DNA of 64,000 nt. Source: Collinsella sp. (GTDB lineage Bacteria > Actinomycetota > Coriobacteriia > Coriobacteriales > Coriobacteriaceae). Below the pieces are notes generated by a model. The model worked only from the letters and a program-made list of their open reading frames with translations. It did not search any database and had not been told where the DNA came from. Below are positions 36,420 to 44,775 of this stretch, in pieces. Position 1 is the first letter of the stretch; every line of letters begins with the position of its first letter. The stretch spans positions 78,392-142,391 of the forward strand of contig DXMW01000024.1 in NCBI GenBank assembly GCA_019414045.1, written 5' to 3'. The position numbers and the translations under genes were made by a program.

Positions 36420-38153
36420 ATGAGGATCTCTAAACTGAGGATTGAGAACTATCGGAATCTCGATGGAGTGTCGATTAGTTTTGACGAGGACGTGAGCTAT
36501 ATTGTCGGCGAGAACAACCTCGGCAAAACGAATGTGCTTGACTTGCTCAATACAATTTTCAATCAAGCGACGATTAGCGAAGAGGATTTCGCTGACATTG
36601 AAAAGCGCGCAGGGGCTCTAGTAACTTTAAAGTTGGACGAGGACGAGATCGGAATAACGGGGCTCGACATCGATCCTACGACCGGAAACACTATAACCAT
36701 CTGCGCTTTTGCTGACGACCCGGATTCTCGAATTGAATTTAAGGCCGAAGGGAGCGGAGAAAGTATTCCACCCTCTCTGATGCGATCCGTTCACATGTTC
36801 AGGTACTCGACTGCATCCTTTAATAGGGGAGACCTGGCGTTTGATGGTACTCGAGGTGTCGGTAAAGTTCTCTCCAAAGGTATCGCTCTTTATCTAGATA
36901 AGGAGGGTAAAGAGGTCTCCGATTTTCTGGATGGGAGCGAGCTCGAAGGTCTGGTTGCAGATCTCGGCGAAATCGTCGGCGACGTCCCGATCCTGTCATC
37001 ATATGGTGTGAGGCCTGGCGTCGATTCATCGGATGGCGGAACGCTTGGAAGTTTGGTTACCTTGCTTGACAAGAGGGGCGTTCATTTTAAAAAGGCAGGG
37101 GTAGGCTTGCAGTACCTCGCTATTGCCTCGCTCTCGATAATCGAGAGCATTATGCGTCTTTCGCCTAAACGCCTTCAAGAGAGCCTTTGCTCAGATGATG
37201 ATGACAGACGCGTGCTGCATGCCGTTCTGGCTTATGACGAACCCGAAGCCCACCTTCACCCGTATATGCAGAGGCGTCTCTCGAAGAGCTTGCATAGGAT
37301 TTGCGAAGGGAAGGATGATAGATTCAATGCTCTTCTAAAGGACTATTTCGGAATTGATTCAATCAAAGCTCAGTTGATCATGGTGACGCATTCGCCAAAC
37401 ATTCTGGCTCGCGGCTATAAGAACATCGTGCGATTTGGGCAGGGCGAAGATTCTCCAAGGGTCATGTGCGGCAAGGATATTGACCTGTCTGACAAGGTTG
37501 AAAAGCATCTTATGCTGAACTTTGAGTCAATACGAGAGGCTTTTTTCGCGCGGTCGGTTTTGGCTTTTGAGGGGCAGACGGAGTCTGGGGCCATTCCGGT
37601 CTTTGCACGCAACCTTGGGATGGATCTGGATGATTATGGAGTTGTGCCTATCAGGGCTGGCGGAAAAAAGAACGTCGAGCCGATCTGCGAACTTCTGGAC
37701 AAGTTTGAGATTCCAAATTATTCCATTGTCGACAGAGATGATGATGAGCTGCAAGAAACTTCTGGAGGCCATATAAAGACAACCGAACGGGATTTCGAAG
37801 GTGAGGTCGTTGAATCGTTCTTCGCTAGCGATAATCAAAGCGCGTTCATCGCACTTCTCGAGTCGGTTGATCGTTTTCAGAGGGCAACTTCCATCAAGGG
37901 CAATAGTAAGACACTGAAAAAAGCCTGCGCTGTCTATGGCGTTTGCCTGACGGACTCCGAGTATGATTTTCAAGGATCGGAGTTTGACGGGGAATTCGCC
38001 GATACTCGCAAATCGCGTGCGCTTATGTATGCATGGCTCTCATCGAACAAGGATGTCGCATCAGGTGTCGCTCTGGCAGAGGCTCTCGGTTCTGATGGCG
38101 TTCCCGCATGTTACGAAAGAATTATTCGTAAGGCCGTGGGGCTCGAATGGTGA
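36420..38153 (+). CDS. gajA: OLD-family ATPase-nuclease (Gabija GajA-like)
   Basis: 577 residues, the usual GajA size. The N-terminal ABC-type ATPase has Walker A GENNLGKT at residues 30-37, the Walker B region AYDEPEAHLHP near 275 and the H-loop MVTHSPNI near 320. The C-terminal Toprim domain has Glu in LAFEGQTESGAIPVFARN near 383 and the acidic triad IVDRDDDEL near 440. GajA cuts phage DNA when nucleotide levels fall, and GajB, encoded next, senses DNA ends. GGGAGG precedes the ATG. The stop overlaps the helicase start (TGATG). Codon use is AT-richer than in housekeeping genes, suggesting transfer. Confidence 0.82.
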   Translation: MRISKLRIENYRNLDGVSISFDEDVSYIVGENNLGKTNVLDLLNTIFNQATISEEDFADIEKRAGALVTLKLDEDEIGITGLDIDPTTGNTITICAFADDPDSRIEFKAEGSGESIPPSLMRSVHMFRYSTASFNRGDLAFDGTRGVGKVLSKGIALYLDKEGKEVSDFLDGSELEGLVADLGEIVGDVPILSSYGVRPGVDSSDGGTLGSLVTLLDKRGVHFKKAGVGLQYLAIASLSIIESIMRLSPKRLQESLCSDDDDRRVLHAVLAYDEPEAHLHPYMQRRLSKSLHRICEGKDDRFNALLKDYFGIDSIKAQLIMVTHSPNILARGYKNIVRFGQGEDSPRVMCGKDIDLSDKVEKHLMLNFESIREAFFARSVLAFEGQTESGAIPVFARNLGMDLDDYGVVPIRAGGKKNVEPICELLDKFEIPNYSIVDRDDDELQETSGGHIKTTERDFEGEVVESFFASDNQSAFIALLESVDRFQRATSIKGNSKTLKKACAVYGVCLTDSEYDFQGSEFDGEFADTRKSRALMYAWLSSNKDVASGVALAEALGSDGVPACYERIIRKAVGLEW

Positions 38154-39964
38154 TGGGTCAGGCTGATTTGCGGGATAGTGTTAGAACTGCGATTGAGGTG
38201 CGCTGTGGTGGAGATGCATCACAGCGCTCTGCGATTTTTGCGCCTTCGAAGAGGGTGTTCGTGGAGGCGCCGGCAGGCTACGGGAAAACCACAGTGATGA
38301 CTGGGCGGGCTTGCTGGTTGCTGGCATCTGGGGAAGTCCAGCCGCCAAAAAGGATTTTGGCACTAACCTTCAGTGTCGCCGCCGCTCGGAGAATGCGTAC
38401 GGATTTGGGAGCCACTATGTCGGCGCTTCCTGGCCCCTTGGCCAAGAGCTTTGAGAACAGGGTCATGGCGACTAACTTCCACGGCTTTGCTTGGGCCCTG
38501 CTGCGCAGGTACTGGAGATCGCTCTCGCTATCAGTAAACGTTGACGAGCTCTCTATGGTTGATGACAACGGTGCCGTTAACGAGCTGAGTTCGCGAGGCG
38601 GCAGGCTAATCTGGGATGAAAAGAAGGTCGTTGACAACTTCCTCCGCTCCATGAGGAACGGTCAAGACGACGACTTGAGACGCGGCGTGCGTTCTTTTAA
38701 TAGGATCATTAAGGATAGATTCGTACCGAACGGTCTCTTGCCATATTCAGGAATGATTTCCCTTGCAATTGAATTGCTTGCCGATTTCTCAAAGTTGAGG
38801 TCCTACCTGTCGACGGCGTTTCCTGTCGTACTCGTCGACGAAGCGCAGGACACGAATGCCCTGTGCTACATCTTTCTAAAAGGCCTGCTTTCCGATGAAT
38901 CAGGAATCTGCATGTTCGGCGACCCTATTCAGCGTGTCTATGGTTTTATTGGCGCAATGGAAGGCTTAAAGACAAAGGCCACTACCGACTTGTGTCTATC
39001 GCCGCTGGAGCTCGAACATAATCATAGGTTTTCTGGGGGATCTATTGTTGGGGAGCTCGGTGCTGCGATTCGCTCCAACATGAAGGGTGCCATTGCCAGC
39101 GGTATGCCCCGACTTCCCATATATGTTGGCGCTGCACAGCAAGACGAAGCGACAGCCATTGTTTCCAAGGTTGCGGCGCACATCCAAGTCGGTGTCGGGA
39201 GGATCGCGATTCTTGTTCGCAAGCGCGGTGCCCTTGCCGATCTCATTATGGAAGAGCTTGCTAAAGAAGGTATCTCTTACTTCAACGGACTCTTCTCGGA
39301 TACAAGTCGGGGGTTCATCGAATTCAATGCGTTTGCTTTATCCAGGATTACCGATGCAGTGTCTGGAGAAAAGGGCGTCAGCCGGTCTACTGCGGACAAA
39401 ATAATCGACTCCATCTCTGATGAACTGCTGACTGGCTCCAAGAGGTTCGAGTATGGGCGGTCCTATGCCATGCTTCTAGGAGCGCTGCGGAAACACCTTA
39501 AAAATGACTGCGTCGCGATGGGACCTTCGGAGCGCTTCGACTATATCGTTAGTATCTTTTCCGAGGGCTCCCTGCGACGTTTCTCCGATTACCTTGATGT
39601 GGGCATCTCCATGATGACCGTTCACTCCGCTAAGGGGCTCGAGTGGGACACCGTTTTCATTCCGGGCGTTACGCGTTTCGATTGGCCTGGAGGGATTTGC
39701 TCTCGGTGTGAAAGAGCTGGTATATGCTCACGCTCTGCGTATGGATGCCGGATCGTTGATGCGATGAATATGCCAGACGGGCTTATTGAGGAAATGGGCC
39801 TGCTGTACGTCGGCGTCACTCGCGCCCGCAAAGCGGTATATCTCTCCGCTTCTATGCAGCGCAGGACAAATTACGGGAACTATCAGGTTGCCTGCCCCTC
39901 TTGCCTAACGTCTCTTCCGGGTATTGAGCCCGTGAGTTGGACGGTCATGGACGGGGAGGGGTGA
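38153..39964 (+). CDS. gajB: UvrD/Rep-family helicase (Gabija GajB-like)
   Basis: 603 residues from ATG 38153, which overlaps the TGA of gajA; ATG 38147 is also possible. SF1 motifs: Walker A EAPAGYGKTT near 40, Walker B VVLVDEAQDTNA near 227, HNHRFSGGSI (motif IV area), MTVHSAKGLEWDTVFIPGV (motif V) near 490 and LLYVGVTRARKAVYLSAS (motif VI) near 560. Between motifs V and VI is an unusual cysteine cluster, CSRCERAGICSRSAYGC, which could bind zinc or an Fe-S cluster. It is somewhat longer than the typical ~500-residue GajB. Pairing with an OLD nuclease makes Gabija the best reading. Confidence 0.8.
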   Translation: MGQADLRDSVRTAIEVRCGGDASQRSAIFAPSKRVFVEAPAGYGKTTVMTGRACWLLASGEVQPPKRILALTFSVAAARRMRTDLGATMSALPGPLAKSFENRVMATNFHGFAWALLRRYWRSLSLSVNVDELSMVDDNGAVNELSSRGGRLIWDEKKVVDNFLRSMRNGQDDDLRRGVRSFNRIIKDRFVPNGLLPYSGMISLAIELLADFSKLRSYLSTAFPVVLVDEAQDTNALCYIFLKGLLSDESGICMFGDPIQRVYGFIGAMEGLKTKATTDLCLSPLELEHNHRFSGGSIVGELGAAIRSNMKGAIASGMPRLPIYVGAAQQDEATAIVSKVAAHIQVGVGRIAILVRKRGALADLIMEELAKEGISYFNGLFSDTSRGFIEFNAFALSRITDAVSGEKGVSRSTADKIIDSISDELLTGSKRFEYGRSYAMLLGALRKHLKNDCVAMGPSERFDYIVSIFSEGSLRRFSDYLDVGISMMTVHSAKGLEWDTVFIPGVTRFDWPGGICSRCERAGICSRSAYGCRIVDAMNMPDGLIEEMGLLYVGVTRARKAVYLSASMQRRTNYGNYQVACPSCLTSLPGIEPVSWTVMDGEG

Positions 39965-40153
39965 TTTGTGGCGGTCTGGAGCGTGTTTGCTACTGACGCG
40001 AGGTCTGGTTGCGGCTCTTGCTGTGGTCTCATGGAATGTGTCCAAGCTGTTCTTTGGCTAGAACGGCTTGGGCACTAGCGTTTTGGTGGGATGCGGTGTT
40101 TGTTTAATTAGCCACTGTTGAATATTGCGAAGCAGCACCGTGGCATTGCGCCT

Positions 40154-40188
40154 AGGCACCGGGGCCGACATGAGTCCCGGCGCCTTCT
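40154..40188 (+). terminator. Hairpin downstream of the Gabija-like operon
   Basis: AGGC-ACCGGG pairs with CCCGG-CGCCT, followed by TCTTCTT. The rest of the 373-base spacer 39965-40337 shows no gene or further structure that I can support. Confidence 0.4.
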
Positions 40189-40337
40189 TCTTGCTAACGT
40201 CCGGTTTCGCCCCGCTGCCGCATGTTGACTTCGCTCATTGTTGGTACGGGTCGTATTATGCACGTCTTTGTCCGTGACGGCTGTTTCTTCTAGGATGAAG
40301 TGGTCGAACGATCGGCTCTTATGCTAATGAGCTGAGG

Positions 40338-41035
40338 CTATTTAATAAAATCCTTCCTCCTGATCCGACCAAGGTGGCGGTCCAGTTCGTATATAGCGTC
40401 AATGAAAAGCTCGGCAGAATCGCGTATGTCTCGCATGTCGAGGCAGCATCTTTCAAAGTGCAGCTTGCCTTTTTGTTCTTTGGCGCTGCGGATATTGCGA
40501 CATGTCATCAATGCGATGTCATTATCGCCCACGCAGTTGATTCTTGAAAATCCTTTTGGTGTGATGCGATAAATAACTGCCTTAGGAAAGGAATCAAGTA
40601 GGCTTTTCCCTCTTATGTCAATGCAGATTCTTCCTTCTGATCCAAAACCATAATCTTGATGTCTAGTTGAATTGAGGGGGTGGGCAATAACTGCCGAGCG
40701 AACAACTTGGAGATATTTGCTCGCGTCGTCGAGTTCACTTTGTTTAGAGAACTCAAAATCGTTTTCGATCTCTTTTCGAAGACAGTTCCCTTTAATTTGC
40801 CAGAAGCATCTTTTATCCAAGTAGCAAGTGCCACAAGATAAACGGTGTCCTTTGGGTTGGGCAAGAAGCCCCCGCCGATAGTGGAATTGAAATCTTGAAT
40901 GCTGTATTTAGCCTTAAGGATGAGATCGGACATTAATTCATAATGATCGGAGTCCTTCCAGGGCCATTTCTTCCATATGCCGCCTCCGTGTTCACCTAAA
41001 TCATCGGTGGTCTTTAGTTTTTCGATCGCTTGCAT
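40338..41035 (-). pseudogene. Frameshifted gene with a possible HEPN motif
   Basis: Two overlapping minus-strand frames (41035-40613 and 40820-40338) read as one ~220-residue protein if a frameshift is placed near 40795 (sequence AAATTAAAGGGAACTG): the first frame gives TVYLVALATWIKDASGKLKG and the second continues NCLRKEIENDFEFSKQSEL. The first frame has a good ribosome site (CAGGAG, five bases before ATG). RSAVIAH in the second part fits the HEPN R-x(4-6)-H pattern. It is next to an Abi_2 gene, so a defence role is likely, but the family is not recognised. It could also use programmed frameshifting. Confidence 0.5.
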
Positions 41036-41046
41036 GTCACTCCTGT

Positions 41047-41310
41047 CTATTCGATTTGTTGCAGCGCTTCTTTTGTTGTCTTGATGTCAACATGGTGCCC
41101 ATTAATGGCTATAATCTGCCAGCTATCCAAAGAATGAGTCCAAAGGTCCAAAGGTTGATTTGGAGGATTGGCGGCATAGGATTGACGGACCCGGAGTTCT
41201 CCCTTAAAGTAAGTCTTGTGATGAGGCCTTGCGACGGTACGTCCGGCTTGGTCCGTGGGAACCGCCGAAAGGCGGTTTTCGCGTTTAAGGGGCCCAAATG
41301 GATAAACCAT
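41047..41310 (-). CDS. Hypothetical 87-residue frame, doubtful
   Basis: A minus-strand open frame ending 11 bases before the ATG of the frameshifted gene. The C-terminal part (SLDSWQIIAINGHHVDIKTT) looks protein-like, but the N-terminal part is the complement of the promoter, RNA hairpin and ribosome site of the Abi_2 gene. No ribosome-binding site is evident. It may be the remnant 3' end of a lost gene. Confidence 0.25.
   Translation of the reverse strand: MVYPFGPLKRENRLSAVPTDQAGRTVARPHHKTYFKGELRVRQSYAANPPNQPLDLWTHSLDSWQIIAINGHHVDIKTTKEALQQIE
41182..41210 (+). promoter_or_regulatory. Promoter for the short RNA and Abi_2 gene
   Basis: TTGACG at 41182-41187, a 17-base spacer and TAAAGT at 41205-41210: one of the better sigma-70 matches in the window. 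Predicted start near 41217. Confidence 0.6.
41217..41282 (+). ncRNA. Candidate short RNA upstream of the Abi_2 HEPN gene
   Basis: About 65 bases from the predicted start to the hairpin AACCGCC-GAAA-GGCGGTT followed by TTC (41260-41281). Upstream is a small hairpin GACG-GTA-CGTC (41233-41243). The terminator hairpin sits 17 bases before the Abi_2 ATG. AbiF-type Abi_2 proteins have been linked to an upstream non-coding RNA acting with the HEPN RNase; this locus has that layout. Existence of the RNA is an inference. Confidence 0.5.
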
Positions 41311-42230
41311 TTAAATCTATTGATGAGCAGATTGCTATTCTTGAAAGCCGTGGACTCGAATGCGATAACAATACTCGTTTAGTTTTGGAACGCGAGGGAT
41401 ACTATCCGGTTATTAACGGCTACAAGGATTTGTTTCTCGACCAGCGTGGAGATTCTTGCCACGAGCTATTCGTAAAAGGTACGAAGTTTTCTGATATATA
41501 TCGTTTATTCGAATTTGACCGTTCATTGCGTCTGCTCATGTTTGAATACTTTAACAAGGCGGAAGCAGTGCTTAAAACCGTCTGTTCTTATCGTTTCGCA
41601 ATGGCCCATAAAGATAGCCCGGAGGCATACCTGGATAGAAGATCCTACCGTGCCGATGCTGGTTATCGAAAAAAGATCGACATGCTTATTGGTGATTTCG
41701 AGAAGGTGCTGTGTAGGTCTCAAAAATGGAAAAGCGATTATAAAAGGGACTACATTCGGCATTATGAGAATAATCACGACAATACGCCGGTATGGATTCT
41801 TATGAATTATTTGATGCTTGGTCAGGCATTCAAGTTCTATGAGTTTCAGCCAGAAAGCATGAGAAATTCCATTGCCAAGTCGTTTTCTGATCTTTATTCC
41901 GAGACGCATGAAGTCGATAAGCGCATCAGCCCGCGTAGGCTAAGACTTGCATACGATCACATTAAAGATTTTCGAAATATCTGTGCGCATGACGAACGTC
42001 TATTCTGCGCCAGGGTGTCTCCGTCTCACGATGTCAATCTAGTAGGGGTTTTAAGCGATCTTGAGCTAGTGCTGACTGAGGATGACTATAAGATGTTACG
42101 ACGAAATATACTGCTTGATGCACTTAAGTTGAGCGACGAGCTCAGCAACGATGCCAGCGCAAAGGTGCTTTTCGCTATGGGTGTTAACGATTTATCGAGT
42201 GTGTTTCCTAGGGAAATATTGGGGTCGTAA
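41298..42230 (+). CDS. Abi_2 family HEPN RNase (AbiD/AbiF-like)
   Basis: 310 residues, full length for the family. N-terminal LVLEREGYYPVINGYKDLF and FSDIYRLFEFDRSLRLLMFE match the Abi_2 start; the HEPN active site is RNICAHDERLF near residues 226-236 (R-N-x-C-A-H). Such proteins cleave RNA to stop growth of phage-infected cells. AAGGGG five bases before ATG supports the start. The gene is AT-richer than the chromosome. It sits next to a promoter-RNA-terminator unit and beyond the Gabija-like pair, forming a defence cluster. Confidence 0.82.
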   Translation: MDKPFKSIDEQIAILESRGLECDNNTRLVLEREGYYPVINGYKDLFLDQRGDSCHELFVKGTKFSDIYRLFEFDRSLRLLMFEYFNKAEAVLKTVCSYRFAMAHKDSPEAYLDRRSYRADAGYRKKIDMLIGDFEKVLCRSQKWKSDYKRDYIRHYENNHDNTPVWILMNYLMLGQAFKFYEFQPESMRNSIAKSFSDLYSETHEVDKRISPRRLRLAYDHIKDFRNICAHDERLFCARVSPSHDVNLVGVLSDLELVLTEDDYKMLRRNILLDALKLSDELSNDASAKVLFAMGVNDLSSVFPREILGS

Positions 42231-42381
42231 TCGACGCGAGCGATGAATTTACTCTACAAGTTGGATGCGCATGAGATTGCGCAGAGCGGGCGGGACGTTG
42301 CCCATTGGTGGCGTCCCGCCCGCGCTTCGTTGGCTATACGTGATGCGGCAGCTCCAGCATGAGGCCGTCTCGCGCTTCTTC

Positions 42382-43121
42382 GAGACTCGCCTGGCCTGCC
42401 TATGCGTTTTGCTAGGCGGGCCTTCTTATGCCGCGGGTGTGGATAGCCTTACCATTGTGGGGCAGACCTTCGACGAGCCGGGTGTCTCGGGCCCCGGCTG
42501 GGTGGCGCGCACGTTGTTGCTGCTGGCGACGGATCGGTCGATGATTGTCGCTTCTTTGGTGTGTACGCCTCCGATGGCCAGTTTGCCATGGACGCCTCCT
42601 GGGTGTACGCGACCGGCGCCATAGCCGATGTTGTCTGCGAGAGTTGCTCACTTACGTCCGCGCAGTTTGTGACGCCGGCGGGCGGGGCCTTTGGTACCGC
42701 CTGCGTGATGGACGCCAGCGGGGCCGTAGCGCTGCGTGTGGTAATTGAACCCGCGGGCGCCCTGCCGCCGGCGGGGAAGACCCAGCCCGGTACCGATGAA
42801 CCTGCCGGTGGCAATCCCGCGGGGGATACAAAGCCCGGAAGCGAAGGAAAGCATAGCGACGAGAACAAGCCCAGCGAAGATTCCGCCCCCACGCCTGATT
42901 CGTCGCCCAAGTCGGACGCCAGGCCCGCGTCCGCGTCCATCAAGACGCCTGCGACCAAGACCACCAAAAAGACCAAGCCCACAACAACGCAAGCCGTCGC
43001 GCTCCCTAAGACCGGCCACGGCGACTGGGCGGTTGCGTGCCTTGCCTTCGTCTTCCTAGGTATGTTATTGGTCACCATAAAAGTTCGGGCTCTTCGCTGG
43101 GGGCCTTATGTGCCAATGTAG
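42382..43121 (+). pseudogene. Decayed LPKTG surface protein, paralogue of 34098-35234
   Basis: The signal-peptide segment 42392-42437 matches 45 of 46 bases at 34150-34195. After GVSGPGW the frame shifts and ~120 codons of the middle domain are missing; the other frame resumes at FGVYASDGQFAMDASWVYATG, aligning with the paralogue's VDASWLDATGA, then runs through PAGGAFGTACVMDASG, a Pro/Lys-rich spacer and a good sorting signal LPKTGHGDWAVACLAFVFLG to 43121. Hence a broken copy by internal deletion plus frameshift. The C-terminal part alone has no signal peptide. Confidence 0.7.
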
Positions 43122-43199
43122 TTTCTACTGCCTCTTTCCCGCATTTCTCTGAGTCAATAATGCAGATTGCTTGAACTCGGCTTGGGGCTTGCCATGTAT

Positions 43200-43231
43200 T
43201 TGAATTTGGCTAAACTTAACCTATAAGTTAA
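43200..43231 (+). promoter_or_regulatory. Promoter with operator for the toxin-antitoxin-chaperone operon
   Basis: TTGAAT at 43200-43205, 16-base spacer, TATAAG at 43222-43227. The palindrome TTAAC-CTATAA-GTTAA (43216-43231) covers the -10 box, as expected for antitoxin autorepression. Confidence 0.5.
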
Positions 43232-43268
43232 CCACATTTGGTTTTATCTGAGGCGGAGGGGGTGGCCT

Positions 43269-43676
43269 TTGGTTAGTGACTATGGACTTGTCGAATATGC
43301 TGATCCCGAGGGACGACCTTTTTGGGAACTAACCACCTCCCCTGAGAACTCTCAATTTCAGAAGATGATGTCTGATCCTAAAACGAAGTTTACCGCCCGT
43401 AAAATGATCAATCAGATTTCAAAAGTCTATGACTACGGGCTAAAGGATGTCAGTGGAACGTCAAAGCTTCGATGTATCGAGCCTAAGATTGGACTATACG
43501 AACTCAAGGGTTTTGATGGGGTTAATCGAGAAATGGTCTACGCGATTTGCCAAGGCGTGGACAAGATTGTTTTGCTTTTTTGGTTTAAGGGCCATCAAGG
43601 CTCGGGAAATATTTCCAAAGAAATTAAACGCGCAAAACAGTTGGCCCCGATAGCAAAACAGCTTTTGGAGTCATAG
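43269..43676 (+). CDS. HigB-like (RelE/Gp49 fold) toxin
   Basis: 135 residues with a TTG start after GGAGGGGG. The C-terminal half has the Gp49/HigB pattern: IGLYELKG, REMVYAICQGVDKIVLLFWF and HQGSGNISKEIKRAKQLAP, where basic residues cluster as in ribosome-dependent mRNases. The first ~45 residues are an extension. It is followed by an antitoxin and a SecB-like gene, the order of HigB-HigA-SecB toxin-antitoxin-chaperone systems. Toxin activity is inferred. Confidence 0.72.
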   Translation: MVSDYGLVEYADPEGRPFWELTTSPENSQFQKMMSDPKTKFTARKMINQISKVYDYGLKDVSGTSKLRCIEPKIGLYELKGFDGVNREMVYAICQGVDKIVLLFWFKGHQGSGNISKEIKRAKQLAPIAKQLLES

Positions 43677-43715
43677 CGTCGGCTTTTTTGCCCGCTTACG
43701 AAACGGAGACTTGTA

Positions 43716-44108
43716 ATGGTTAAGGTCGATTTATCAGACTTTTACGCGGAAACGGAAACGAGCGAAACCCGTGCCTATGAGCACGCACTAGATATTGAGT
43801 TTATTGTTCATCGCGAGATGCAGCGCTCGGGCTTGAGTAAAAGTGAGCTGGCAAAGCGTATGGGCGTGAGTCTTCAGTCGCTTTCGAAATTGTTGAATTC
43901 TCAGCCCAACATGACGCTGAAAACAATCGCAAAGTTTGAGCTTGCGTTGGGTATCAAAATCATTCCTCAGGTCATTTCCAGTTATTCGAATGAGGCGCCG
44001 TTTTCTTCGTCTAATAACTCTGTCCGAGAACAATGGTCTTCATTTAACAGCGACTGCTCGGCGAAACGATTGAACTTTGAGATGATTCCGGGAGGTTTGG
44101 CTGCATGA
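43716..44108 (+). CDS. HigA-like helix-turn-helix antitoxin
   Basis: 130 residues. XRE-type HTH at ~30-85: SGLSKSELAKRMGVSLQSLS and NMTLKTIAKFELALGIK. The ~45 residues after the HTH (rich in Ser, with W and F, e.g. REQWSSFNSD and RLNFEMIPGG) resemble the chaperone-addiction tail that makes such antitoxins depend on a SecB-like partner. It overlaps the next gene by four bases. It probably binds the palindrome at 43216-43231. Confidence 0.78.
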   Translation: MVKVDLSDFYAETETSETRAYEHALDIEFIVHREMQRSGLSKSELAKRMGVSLQSLSKLLNSQPNMTLKTIAKFELALGIKIIPQVISSYSNEAPFSSSNNSVREQWSSFNSDCSAKRLNFEMIPGGLAA

Positions 44109-44554
44109 GCAAGGATTTCATTGCGCCTATTCAGGTTGTTCATTTGTTTGTTGTCGACTCAACTTTTCATATCGAGAATGAGCCCTCCCAGAATATGGAT
44201 TTAAAAGTTGACGTTAGCTATCAGGACGTCCATCTATTGAGGAACAAGGCGGGCGAGCGTGCAGACTTAAAGCTGTATGTGTGTGGCAGTCTGATTGATA
44301 GGGACGATGCAAAGGAAAAAATGCGCGCTGATGTGACGGTTGCTATTTCGGTGTCAACAAAAATGCCGTTCGACATTTCAGACGATGAAGCGCGCCGTTA
44401 TCTTCTCTCTAATGCGATTTCCATGGCGTATGGTCACGCTAAGAGCTATCTGATGGTCGTTACTGGACTTTCGCCCATGGGGGCTTTGACGCTGCCGGCA
44501 ATTCTTCCTTCGGAATTGGCAGCGGACAGCGATGCATCTTTCCAAAGTGAGTAA
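44105..44554 (+). CDS. SecB-like chaperone of a toxin-antitoxin module
   Basis: 149 residues. The C-terminal part, AISMAYGHAKSYLMVVTGLS followed by PMGALTLPAILPSEL, matches the last helix region and proline-rich tail of SecB-fold proteins; the N-terminal half is a beta-sheet pattern (VVHLFVVDSTFHIEN, DLKVDVSYQDVHLL). In M. tuberculosis a SecB-like protein encoded after HigB-HigA protects the antitoxin. The same gene order and overlap occur here. SecB assignment is by pattern, not by alignment. Confidence 0.62.
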   Translation: MSKDFIAPIQVVHLFVVDSTFHIENEPSQNMDLKVDVSYQDVHLLRNKAGERADLKLYVCGSLIDRDDAKEKMRADVTVAISVSTKMPFDISDDEARRYLLSNAISMAYGHAKSYLMVVTGLSPMGALTLPAILPSELAADSDASFQSE

Positions 44555-44603
44555 GTTGTTCTCGAGTTGGATTTTGCCTGCCGCTGTGTGCAAATGTAAC
44601 GGG

Positions 44604-44640
44604 GTGCCGAATCGGTAGTCTGACTGATTCGGCATTTATA
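44604..44640 (+). terminator. Terminator after the toxin-antitoxin-chaperone operon
   Basis: TGCCGAATC pairs with GATTCGGCA (44605-44613, 44626-44634), extended inside, followed by TTTATATTT. Confidence 0.75.
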
Positions 44641-44775
44641 TTTCGAAGTTTCTAGTTGAAGCCCTGCGATGCCCGTGCTGCGACAGCTAAATTGACCGTG
44701 ACGTCCCGTCTTGCGACACGCATGTAGCTCCGCACGGGTATCATGGTGAAAGCGATTTCAACGACAGGGGTGCTC

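Noticed and set aside
34098..44554. Prophage or integrative element around the defence genes
   Set aside because: No integrase, terminase, portal, relaxase or clear attachment repeats were seen; only the surface-gene duplication brackets it.
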